Shown here in pieces: positions 33,194 through 40,346 of a stretch of DNA of 40,346 nucleotides. Made by a program: the position numbers and the translations under genes. The notes under the pieces are model-generated. The model was not told where the DNA came from, made no database searches, and saw only the letters and a list, made by a program, of their open reading frames with translations. Each line of letters starts with the position of its first letter. Position 1 is the first letter of the stretch. Source of the DNA: Ellagibacter isourolithinifaciens (lineage in GTDB: Bacteria > Actinomycetota > Coriobacteriia > Coriobacteriales > Eggerthellaceae); assembly GCF_008831035.1 (NCBI RefSeq), contig NZ_WAJR01000021.1:1-40346 (forward strand), given 5' to 3'.

Positions 33194-33778
33194 ATGGACA
33201 AGGTAGCAGCGTACTTCAACGAGCGCGCGGGCAAGTGGGATGAAAGCGGCTGTTCGGGAGAAAGCCGCGTGCAAGGGGCGGTGCTCTCGCTCGTCGATCT
33301 GAAGCCGGGCGACTCGGTGCTCGATTTGGGGTGTGGCACGGGCGTGATGATCCCCTTCTACCTTGCGGCCCAAGCGGGAAAGATCGTGGCGGTCGACGTG
33401 TCGGAGAAGATGGTCGAGCGCGCGAGGGAAAAGTTCGGCAACGAACCTTCCGTGGAGCTTCGTGCCTCTGACGCGCTCTCGCTCGATGAAAGCGAGCGCT
33501 TCGATGCCGTGGTCATCTATAACGCCTACCCCCACTTCTTCGAGAAGGCCGCATTGGTTGAGAAAGTGTATCGCCTGGTCAAGACAGGAGGGCGTTTCGT
33601 CGTCGCCCATGGATCGGGCAGGGACGTCATCAACCGCCACCATGAGGCAGTTGCCGCGGGGGTGAGCTGCGGCCTGCACGCAGCGAGCGAGGAGAGCGCA
33701 CTTTGGGCGGACAAGTTCGAAATCGAGGCGCTGGTGGACACGCCGGGCTTCTATGCGTTTTCCGGCGTTCGAAGATAG
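33194..33778 (+). CDS. class I SAM-dependent methyltransferase, in the ABC importer operon
   Basis: The 194-residue enzyme has the Rossmann-fold methyltransferase landmarks: motif I VLDLGCGTG (42-50), the acidic residue ending strand 2 in IVAVDVSEKM, motif II/III region in FDAVVIYNAYPHFF, and VKTGGRFVVAH after it. It starts 10 bases after the ATPase stop with GAAGGGA upstream, so it belongs to the importer operon. The acceptor is not evident; modification of the imported chelate or porphyrin, or detoxification of a metal(loid), are possibilities only. Confidence 0.87.
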   Translation: MDKVAAYFNERAGKWDESGCSGESRVQGAVLSLVDLKPGDSVLDLGCGTGVMIPFYLAAQAGKIVAVDVSEKMVERAREKFGNEPSVELRASDALSLDESERFDAVVIYNAYPHFFEKAALVEKVYRLVKTGGRFVVAHGSGRDVINRHHEAVAAGVSCGLHAASEESALWADKFEIEALVDTPGFYAFSGVRR

Positions 33779-33864
33779 TGTTCGCCTGCGCCTGGCTCTT
33801 AAGGGCGGCAGGAGGTGTGCGCACGCGAATCGCGCTGTGGCGCCTGCAATTCGCAGAAATCCAC

Positions 33865-33889
33865 AAAGTCTTCGCTTACGAAGCGCTTT
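33865..33889. promoter_or_regulatory. candidate operator upstream of the MFS gene
   Basis: An imperfect palindrome, AAAG-TC-TTCG-CTTA-CGAA-GCG-CTTT, has a perfect CTTCG/CGAAG core. It lies just before a possible promoter for the leader that precedes the MFS exporter. No regulator gene is adjacent. Confidence 0.35.
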
Positions 33890-33953
33890 CGATTTGTGCT
33901 TAACTTGAGGTAGTCAAAAGGCGCAGTGAGACGCTGCATACGATGTGCAGAGG

Positions 33954-33986
33954 TGGTCGCAACGAGCATGTTGCGGCCATTTTTTT
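33954..33986 (+). terminator. intrinsic terminator in the leader of the MFS gene
   Basis: A 10-bp stem (TGGTCGCAAC with GTTGCGGCCA, one G-U) has a 6-base loop and is followed by seven T, the best T-run in the window. It ends only 54 bp before the GTG at 34041. It could end the importer operon from 176 bp upstream, or act as an attenuator for the exporter; another small stem (33934-33950) just upstream could compete in folding. Confidence 0.7.
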
Positions 33987-34040
33987 ATGTCGACGTTGTC
34001 TTTTGACGAGTATTCCCGAAAGAAAGGAACAATTGAAACA

Positions 34041-35594
34041 GTGACTTCGAGCAATGCCAAGCTTCCCCGCGCCCGTGTCGAGGTGGCGCATCCTTATCTT
34101 GCCCTCATGGGACTCTACTGCGGTGGCTTCGCCGGCATGTACAGCGAGACCGCGCTCAATATCGCTCTGCCCCAGCTTTCTCTCGCTTTCGGCGTCGACG
34201 TGTCCGTCACGCAATGGCTCGTGGTGGGCTATATGCTCGTGATCGGCGTGGTTCTGCCGTTCGCGAGCCTGCTCATGAAATGGTTCTCCGCCCGCAAGCT
34301 CACCTTGTTCGCGCTCGGCGCCTTCTTCGTCGGCGCGGTTGCGAGTGCGGTTGCCCCCTCGTTTCCTGTAGCGCTCGCCGGCCGTGCGGTGCAGGGCATC
34401 GGCACAGGGCTTGTTCTGCCCATCATGTTCGCCATGGTGCTCGAGGTGATTCCTCCGCATAAGATCGGCGCCGCCATGGGGACGAACGCGCTTGTCATCA
34501 TGTTTGCGCCGGCTATCGGCCCGACGCTTGCAGGTGCTCTTATCGGCGCCGGCTCGTGGCGCCTCGTCTTCGCGAGCTTTGCGGTGATTGCTCTCGTGGG
34601 AATCATCTTCGCATGGAAGTTCGAGGTAAATCCCTATAAGCTGACCAGGCCTTCAATCGATGCGCCTTCCGTCGCGCTTTCGGTCGTGGGCTTCGGCGGC
34701 ATTGTGCTCGGTGCGGGAATGGCGAGCTCTTGCGGATGGGCATCCCCCATCGTTTTGGGCGGGCTTGTTGCGGGCCTCGTGTGCCTTGCGCTCTATGTTC
34801 GCCGTCAGCTTTCCATGGAGGTGCCCGTCATCGATATGCGCATCTTCTCCCACCAGGGATTCCGCGTGGGTGCCGTGTGCATGATGGTCAACTTCGGTAT
34901 TACCCTTTCCGCCATGTACATCCTGCCGCAGTTCTACCAGAACGGCATGCTTTTGGCAGTGGCCGTGACCGGCGTGGTCATGCTGCCCGGCGGCATCGTG
35001 AACGCGCTCATGAGCATGATCTCCGGCCGCATCTACGACCGAATCGGCGCGCGCGGGCCGGCGGTATGCGGCTTCGGGCTGTCCATCGTCGGTGCGGCGG
35101 CGCTGCTTTTCGCGACGCCGGAATCTCCGCTTGCCTATGTCATTGCCTGCCATGTGGTCATGATGGTTGGCGTGCCGCTCGCGATGTCGCCCTGCCAGAC
35201 GCACGCGCTCTCCTCGCTGCCCCGCGAGCTGTCGACCGACGGCTCCACGGCGCTCAACACGATGCAGCAGGTGCTTGGAGCTGTGTGCACCGCGGTGGCG
35301 ACGAGCCTTCTCACCGCAGGCCAGGCGAGCTATGCTGCTGCGGGCGGTGCTGACGCGACGCTCGCCTTCACGCAGGGGTCTCACTGGGGATTCGCGTTTG
35401 CGCTCGCACTTGCGGTGGTCGGTTTCGCGTGTGCGCTGCGCATCAAGGTGAAGAAACGCGCGAACGTGGGAACGGGCGAGGTTGCTGCCGCCGATGCTGC
35501 CGCTCGTGCGGCTGCGAAGGCTTCGGCTGCAAACGTCGCGACGGGCGATGGATCCTCGCCGCGCGACGCAGCGAAATCAGGCGCCCGCGCGTAG
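34041..35594 (+). CDS. MFS exporter, DHA2 (EmrB/QacA-like) family
   Basis: The 517-residue membrane protein shows the 14-helix DHA2 pattern. Landmarks are YSETALNIALPQLSLAFGVD in helix 1, WLVVGYMLVIGVVLP, the loop 2-3 region MKWFSARKLTLFALG, and motif C-like LVIMFAPAIGPTLAGALIG. The tail after about residue 475 is Ala-rich and cytoplasmic. I prefer the GTG at 34041, which has AAAGGA 12 bases upstream; the in-frame ATG at 33987 directly follows the terminator T-run and has no ribosome site. The family exports drugs, bile acids or other amphiphiles by proton exchange; the substrate is unknown. The leader terminator suggests induced expression. Confidence 0.86.
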   Translation: MTSSNAKLPRARVEVAHPYLALMGLYCGGFAGMYSETALNIALPQLSLAFGVDVSVTQWLVVGYMLVIGVVLPFASLLMKWFSARKLTLFALGAFFVGAVASAVAPSFPVALAGRAVQGIGTGLVLPIMFAMVLEVIPPHKIGAAMGTNALVIMFAPAIGPTLAGALIGAGSWRLVFASFAVIALVGIIFAWKFEVNPYKLTRPSIDAPSVALSVVGFGGIVLGAGMASSCGWASPIVLGGLVAGLVCLALYVRRQLSMEVPVIDMRIFSHQGFRVGAVCMMVNFGITLSAMYILPQFYQNGMLLAVAVTGVVMLPGGIVNALMSMISGRIYDRIGARGPAVCGFGLSIVGAAALLFATPESPLAYVIACHVVMMVGVPLAMSPCQTHALSSLPRELSTDGSTALNTMQQVLGAVCTAVATSLLTAGQASYAAAGGADATLAFTQGSHWGFAFALALAVVGFACALRIKVKKRANVGTGEVAAADAAARAAAKASAANVATGDGSSPRDAAKSGARA

Positions 35595-35714
35595 CGTGTC
35601 GGTTCCGGCTGGTAGGTGTTGACCTCGCCGAGGCGCGTTCCTCTTGGCTTCGACTTATGAGGGGACTAATCGTAGAGGGCGAATGTTGGGCGCCCTAGAA
35701 AAATTCCCTTCTTT

Positions 35715-35748
35715 GGCGGTCGGGCATCGTTGTGCTCGACCGCCTTTT
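35715..35748 (+). terminator. intrinsic terminator of the MFS gene
   Basis: GGCGGTCG and CGACCGCC pair perfectly, extended by GCA/TGC, and are followed by four T. It lies 121 bp after the stop. The stretch from here to the IS110 element (35749-35937) holds no recognisable gene. Confidence 0.65.
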
Positions 35749-35937
35749 GCAATCGGGTCGCCCTAGGGAAGGGCTGAATTGCCTCGTTTTCTAAATGAGC
35801 GCCGCACAGACGGAAAGCGATTTCGCCTGCGCGGCTGCACACGTTGTGATTTTTGGGGGTTGGCGGTATCCTCCCGCTACGAAAGGGCTGGGTCCCGAAG
35901 TCTCTAATTCGATTAACTCATTACAGTCCGAGATAAG

Positions 35938-36173
35938 CCACCGATGAACTTCGGTGGCGAGTATTCGGCGCATTGCCTACGATACGGGCAAGCCCCGAGG
36001 GGCCGCCGATCGGGCGCCTCCGGATGGCCGTCTGCCCCTGCCCCGAAGAGGGCCGGGGGTGTTGCCACCGGAGGCGCTCGCCGCTCCGAACGACTGATAG
36101 GAAACTGCCGGGCCCGGGGGCCACGGCCAGGTAATGTGGGTGTCGAGGGGAGGGCTTCCGATCGGCCTGACGA
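35938..36173 (+). ncRNA. structured non-coding end of an IS110 element, candidate bridge RNA
   Basis: The ~235 bases before the IS110 transposase are non-coding and rich in stems. CCACCG/CGGTGG (35938-35957) forms a short hairpin; a perfect 10-bp stem pairs 36014-36023 with 36068-36077; inside it CCCC-T-GCCC pairs with GGGC-C-GGGG around a 6-base loop. IS110-family elements are known to encode a guide-like bridge RNA in a non-coding end, with two internal loops that pair with target and donor DNA. The position, length and nested stem fit that role. The loops have not been matched to flanking DNA, so this is a candidate. Confidence 0.45.
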
Positions 36174-36188
36174 TTGGAGGATACCACC

Positions 36189-37346
36189 ATGGCACCACCC
36201 ACCAGGCCGAGAATCGTCATAGGGCTCGACGTCGGGAAATCGGCGCACTGGGCGTGCGTCGTCACGCGCGAGGGCGAGCTCCTGGCAAGCAGGCCCATTC
36301 CCAACAGGGAAAACGCCATCGACGGGCTCTGCGCGCAGTATCCGGGCGCGCTGGTCGTCGTCGACCAGGTCCGCAACGTCGGCTCGCTCGCGCTTTCGCG
36401 CGCCAAGCTCGCCGGGATGCCGCGCGCGTACCTGCCCGGGCTCGCCGCGCACGGCGCCTCGAGGCTGTTCGCCGGAGACGCCAAGACCGACGAGCGCGAC
36501 GCGATGGCCATGGCCAAGACGGCGCTGGGCATACCCGACGCGCTGCCTGCGGTGGCCGACAGGCCGCCCGAGATAGAGGCCGCCAGGTCGCTCGCCGCGC
36601 AAAGGGACTTTCTGACCTGCAAGAGCACGCGCAGCAAGAACAGGCTCCGCAGCATATTGCTCGAATCGTGCCCGGAATTCGAGGCGCAAGCCGACCTCTC
36701 GGACCCGGCGACCCCTCAAGCTCATGGCCGCCGTCGGCGGCCCGTGGTCGATATCCGAGGCCTCGCCGCAGGCCGTCGGGGCGCTCGCGCGCGGCCGCAG
36801 GCGCGCCAAAGTGGCGGCGCTGGTCGAATCCGTCGAATCGTCAAGCAGGCCGCACCCCGTGGCCGTCGCCTGCGAGGACCGCGCCGTTCGGCTGCTCGCG
36901 CGAAGGATATCGGAGAACGCCGCCGAGACAGGGTCGCCGACCTCCGAGATATCCGCGCTGCTCGCCGCCGACGAGACGTACAGGTGCCTGCCCACGGTGC
37001 CCGGCATAGGACCGCGAACGGCATCCGAGCTGGTCATATCCATAGACATAGCCGGCTTCGCGGGCCACGACAGGCTCGCCTCGCGCTGCGGGCTCGCGCC
37101 GCGCAACAGGCAGTCCGGCACGTCGATATCGTCGGCGTCCGCGTCGCGGCAGGGCGACAGGAGGCTGAAGAACCTGCTCGTATTCTCTTGCAACTGCCTT
37201 GCGCGCAGCCGCAACCGATGGGGCGAGCATTACGCGCGCTGCCGCGGCAGGGGCACGCCGCACGGCAAGGCGCTGAAAGCCGTGGCGAGGAAGCGGCTCA
37301 AGGTGACTACGCGATCATGGGGGGCAAGGTTCCGTACGCAGCCTAA
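36189..37346 (+). pseudogene. IS110-family transposase broken by two compensating frameshifts
   Basis: The frame from ATG 36189 (GGAGG 8 bases upstream) encodes the N-terminal DEDD RuvC-like domain: IVIGLDVGKSAHWACVV, VVVDQVRN and DAKTDERDAMAMA. After about 36705 the family sequence moves to the +1 frame, where the C-terminal Transposase_20 domain is read (LPTVPGIGPRTASELVIS, RLASRCGLAPRNRQSGTSIS). At about 37302-37308 it returns to the first frame for the natural ending YAIMGGKVPYAA and stop. The first frame is open all the way (385 residues), so the gene looks intact by length, but its middle ~200 residues are an Arg/Ala-rich out-of-frame product. The element should be inactive unless the shifts are sequencing errors. 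Confidence 0.85.
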
Positions 37347-37355
37347 CGGCCTGCG

Positions 37356-38997
37356 TCAGCATTGCCAAAAACGCCCACCGAAAGGACGAATCCCTCTTGA
37401 CAGAACTATAGGAACACCCCCCCTCGCGTGCCTTCGGCCGTTAATCCAATGTATGGTCGTTTGCCACCCTAAGCTTCCAACCAGAGTGAAGAAGGGGGTG
37501 AAGAGGAACAAGTATCGCGCGCGGCACTCGAAAACTGCGAGAAATAGGCTGACTGCGAGAATTACCAGATATGCGACCGCTACGCCGCTGCTCGGACGCC
37601 TATTCAGGGCGCCTAGGCAACTTCCGACGAGCACGAATATCCAAACGCCCTGCGCGATGACGAAGAAGGGCGTCGCGTTCTCCGAGCTCCCCGCTATGCA
37701 ATTCTTCTCATGGCCGATATTGTAGAAATCGTATATCTCATCGTTGCCGCCCATGACCTCGATATAGAATTTCCCTTCACCTTTCCACCAGAACGTCCCA
37801 TCGAGGTAGTTGTTGAGCGTCTTCTTCGCGGCGAGCTTGACTACGCCGCTTGCCCCCATGTCCTCGATGCGGCTCATCCAGTTCTCAACGTCTTTCTGCT
37901 TTCGAGCTGCCGGGTCCTCAATCGATGCGGACAGCTCGAAGTCCTCGGCCGTCTATCGCCCATTCGATTCGCGGTTTGCCCCGAGCATCAGGTAATGCTC
38001 GGGGCAAAGGGAACGGCTCTTGTCGACGTCGTAGTGGGAGATGAGCGCTGCATCGATCGCCATTGCCGCGAATGCGGCGAAGGCGATTGCGAGCACCGAA
38101 GTCACTGCCCGCGAGCAAGGGTGGCAGCAGTCTCTTTCGGCGTCATCCGCTTTCTTTCCCGAAAGTGAGCACACCTCGGCTAGGAGAATGGCGCATAAGA
38201 CGAGAATGCTTGTCGGCTTGATGAAGTAGCCGAGCACTGAGAGGAAGGTGCACCCCTCCAAACGAAGCGGGCGATTGCGCACGTAGGCGAAAAAAAGAAG
38301 CGAGGTTATCGGCGCAACCATGCCGTAGGTGTCGGAGTACGGAACGAGCATCCACGGGGAAAATCCGAACAGCGCGGTCGAGAAAAAAGGCGAGCAGGGC
38401 AGCTCTCACGCCGCCCAGTTTACGGGCGATGAAGGCGACGATAACCGTCGAGAGGGAAAGGAAGAGGCAGCTTCCGACGACAAGCTCGAAATAAACGCCT
38501 TCGTAGGTTGCGTTCGGCGTGATGTGGGCTATCATCTCGAAAAGCGATGTGAGGAACAGCTGGTTGGGGTATGTCGAGAAGTACTCGAAGTTATCCTGGA
38601 TGCCGTACACGACGCCATGAACGAGCGCTCCCGCGTCCCAATCGGTAAGGAACCACGATCCATTGGCGATGACCAACTGCGCGACGAACAGCGCGGCTCC
38701 GAAGCCCCAGGCAAAGGGGACGAACTTCGACTCGATACCCTCTGCGAGACGGCGCATGCGCTTCGAGTTGCTGGAAAGGCCCAAGAGCAGCCCAGCCGGC
38801 AGGCATAGGAGGAGGAGTAGCGGGCCGGCAGCGAGCACATCCTGGCGCATGCCCCTGAACCAGGTGTAGGAGTGGAGAAACACCACGAGGATCAGGGAGG
38901 CGGCGTTGAATACGCACGAGAAGTCCTTGCCAATGCGCAGAATGCGCCCTGCCGGAAGCGTTGCGATGCCGTCGCGGTTTTTGTGGATGTGGGGCAT
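37356..38997 (-). pseudogene. broken polytopic membrane glycosyltransferase-like gene (GT-C type)
   Basis: Reading from ATG 38997, the first part gives many membrane helices and the early loop WFLTDWDAGALVHGVVYG, followed by YFSTYPNQLFLTSLFEM, a pattern of PMT/ArnT-like GT-C glycosyltransferases. At an A6 run (38383-38388) the frame shifts; after it the expected SPWMLVPYSDTYGMVAP is read in the next frame. An in-frame TAG follows at 37953-37955, after which the same frame continues to FYIEVMGGNDEIYDFYNIG and the C-terminal helices. The 3' end abuts the IS110 element and is probably altered. About 547 residues would have been encoded. Two lesions make it a pseudogene, or the A6 run could be a phase-variable or sequencing site. 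Confidence 0.75.
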
Positions 38998-39176
38998 GGT
39001 GTTTCGGTCGGCCTCCGTGGCCGGTGTTCTGCTCCCTGAAATCTTACCGAAACAGGACCGCCTTCTCAAGTCGGCGTTTTGGGCGGCGCGAGTTAAGTTT
39101 TGCGGGAAAAGCCGACCGGAAGCCTTGCCGGTGCGACGGGGATCGGGGCGCCATCGGCGCTGCGGATGACCGCATT

Positions 39177-39620
39177 CTAGCACGACCCGGCGCGGAAGCG
39201 CGCGCTGGACCTCATCGCCCAGGTGGACGCCTGGTGCGGCGGCGCCCAGCCCGACCCGCACGACTCGGGGCCGCGCGACAGGCTCTTGGCCAGGAACTTC
39301 TCGGCGGCCCTCTCCTCCCTCTTCGAGCAGAGCGCGGGGAACTTCGGCGCGACGAGCGGCCGCCCCTCGGCGATCGCGCACCTGACCAGGCACATCGCCT
39401 CGGCGCCCTTTCGCGACCACGACATGCCGCGCCCCTTCATCCTGGCTGCGCCGACATAGGCGTTCGTGCCCTCCATGGTGCCCATGGACTCTCTCGGGAA
39501 CACGACGCAATCGGCGTTGTTCAGCATGTACCCGCGCAGGTCGCGGACCCTGTCGCGGCGCTTGGCGTCCTTGATCTTGGGCAAAACGCGCCCGCACATG
39601 CGGGCAAGCTGCAGCGGCCG
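39177..39620 (-). pseudogene. ISLre2-family transposase fragment
   Basis: On the minus strand the frame reads ARMCGRVLPKIKDAKRRDRV, then VFPRESMGTMEGTNAYVG and GRGMSWSRKGAEAMCLVRCA. This is the C-terminal catalytic part of ISLre2 (UPF0236) transposases, including the MEG and W-S-x-K-G-A segments. The N-terminal half is absent, replaced by an IS30-like fragment. It ends close to the start of the broken glycosyltransferase gene. Confidence 0.7.
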
Positions 39621-39639
39621 GCCGCGGCACCCGCTCCAC

Positions 39640-40085
39640 GCCCAGGAACTCGAGCAGGCCCCTCGGCGCGGTCCCCTCGGACGCCTCGATGGCGCACCTG
39701 CCGCCGAGCCCGCCCCACGTGGTAGGAGTTCATGTGGCTGCAGCACACCGCCACGTCCCACGCGCTGAGCCTGTCGAAGTCACTACGGCCCTTGGGCAGG
39801 ATGCACCTGAGCTGCTCGTGGTTGCGCTCGGCCTGCGACTTATGGTTGGACCTCATGGGGTCGCAGTAGTAGACGGAGCATCTGGCCTCGCCCCCGGCCA
39901 GGCATGACCGATCCATCCCGGCCCGGTCGTCGAACTCGATGCTGCGGTCGACGAGCAGGCCGGGAAGGCGGCCTGGAAAGCCCCGGGCGAGCCCAGCTCG
40001 GACTCCATCGCGTCCAGCCACGCCATCATGCCCGCCGCCGGCCCCCTCCCCTTCTTCAGGTAGGGCTGCAGCGAGCTGGCCAGGA
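39640..40085 (-). pseudogene. degraded IS30-family transposase fragment
   Basis: The minus strand reads AWLDAMESELGSPGAFQAAF in one frame, then after a shift near 39960 LLVDRSIEFDDRAGMDRSCL, RCSVYYCDPMRSNHKSQAER and CCSHMNSYHV. The last three align with the intact transposase at 9.5 kb (ILTDRGSEFLDY, RCRVYYCDPMKSG, VCSHVNSYG). A further frame change after the last motif leads to a C-terminal piece (GLLEFLGVERVP). Only the second half of the gene is present. Confidence 0.75.
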
Positions 40086-40346
40086 AGTTCACGCTCCTGG
40101 AGCTCATCGGGATGCCGCGCTCCACCTACTACTACCACGAGGCGAACCCTCCCTCCGACAGGCAGGCGGCCGAGCGGCCGGCCATAGTGGAGATGTGCGA
40201 GAAATCCCAGTTCAGATAAGGATACCGACGCGTTGCCACCGCGTTGCGCAAAGCGGCCGGCATCCGCATCGCCGACAAGACGGTGCTCAAGGTCATGCGC
40301 GAGGAGGGGCTGGTGTGCCAGACCCGCAGACGCAGGAAGTACCGAT
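40086..40346 (+). pseudogene. IS3-family transposase OrfB fragment with an internal stop, runs off the window
   Basis: The plus strand reads TLLELIGMPRSTYYYH, then a short spacer, then GYRRVATALRKAAGIRIADK and VMREEGLVCQTRRRRKYR, the N-terminal part of IS3 OrfB (HTH_21 region). A TAA at 40217-40219 replaces the residue before GYRR, where the family usually has tyrosine or tryptophan-like aromatic residues. The upstream OrfA is missing at the junction with the IS30 fragment. The catalytic domain would lie beyond the window. Confidence 0.75.

Noticed and set aside
35913-37214. 433-residue minus-strand open frame across the IS110 element
   Set aside because: It is antisense to recognisable transposase domains and its sequence is compositionally biased.

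Overview
The window looks like a GC-rich chromosomal segment of an anaerobic actinobacterium. The style (rubrerythrin, L-cysteine desulfidase, zinc-ribbon proteins, NarL-type two-component genes, many decayed insertion sequences) fits a gut Coriobacteriia / Eggerthellaceae relative. This is inferred from gene content and base composition only; there is no rRNA or tRNA gene here to fix the taxon.

Layout. (1) 0.5-5.2 kb: a four-gene minus-strand operon, in transcription order a class III PLP enzyme, an APH-fold small-molecule kinase, a GntR/UTRA regulator and an APC amino-acid permease. It resembles a take up, phosphorylate, then eliminate or transaminate route for an amino acid or amino alcohol. 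(2) 5.2-11.2 kb: two possible small ORFs, a conserved 105-aa protein, then an AT-richer island with a C5-cytosine methyltransferase and a DUF4928-type putative restriction enzyme. An IS30-like element follows, sitting between two ~160-bp direct repeats. (3) 11.3-19.4 kb: housekeeping and accessory metabolism. This holds L-cysteine desulfidase with an unknown partner, two EamA exporters, two small hypotheticals, and a thiamine-salvage operon (thiM, MTH1187-type protein, thiE) under a TPP riboswitch with its own terminator. (4) 19.4-24.1 kb: rubrerythrin, a GNAT acetyltransferase, and a YdjI/YdjG-like pair of zinc-ribbon envelope-stress proteins. (5) 24.3-30.0 kb: a signalling cluster with an eight-helix sensor-like protein lacking kinase motifs, a HisKA_3 kinase and a NarL-type regulator with coupled starts, then a DUF4428 protein and a lipoprotein. 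(6) 30.2-35.6 kb: a FecCD-type metal-chelate or corrinoid ABC importer with a co-transcribed methyltransferase, then a DHA2-type MFS exporter behind a leader containing an intrinsic terminator. (7) 35.9-40.3 kb: a decay zone with an IS110 transposase broken by two compensating frameshifts (its structured 5' non-coding end is a candidate bridge RNA), a broken GT-C-like membrane glycosyltransferase gene, and nested fragments of ISLre2, IS30 and IS3 transposases.

No complete, clearly novel defence or mobile system is proven. The items most worth a second look are the kinase/PLP operon, the DUF4928 restriction-modification pair, the kinase-less sensor next to a two-component system, the terminator-containing leader of the MFS gene, the repeats around the IS30 element, and the IS110 non-coding end.
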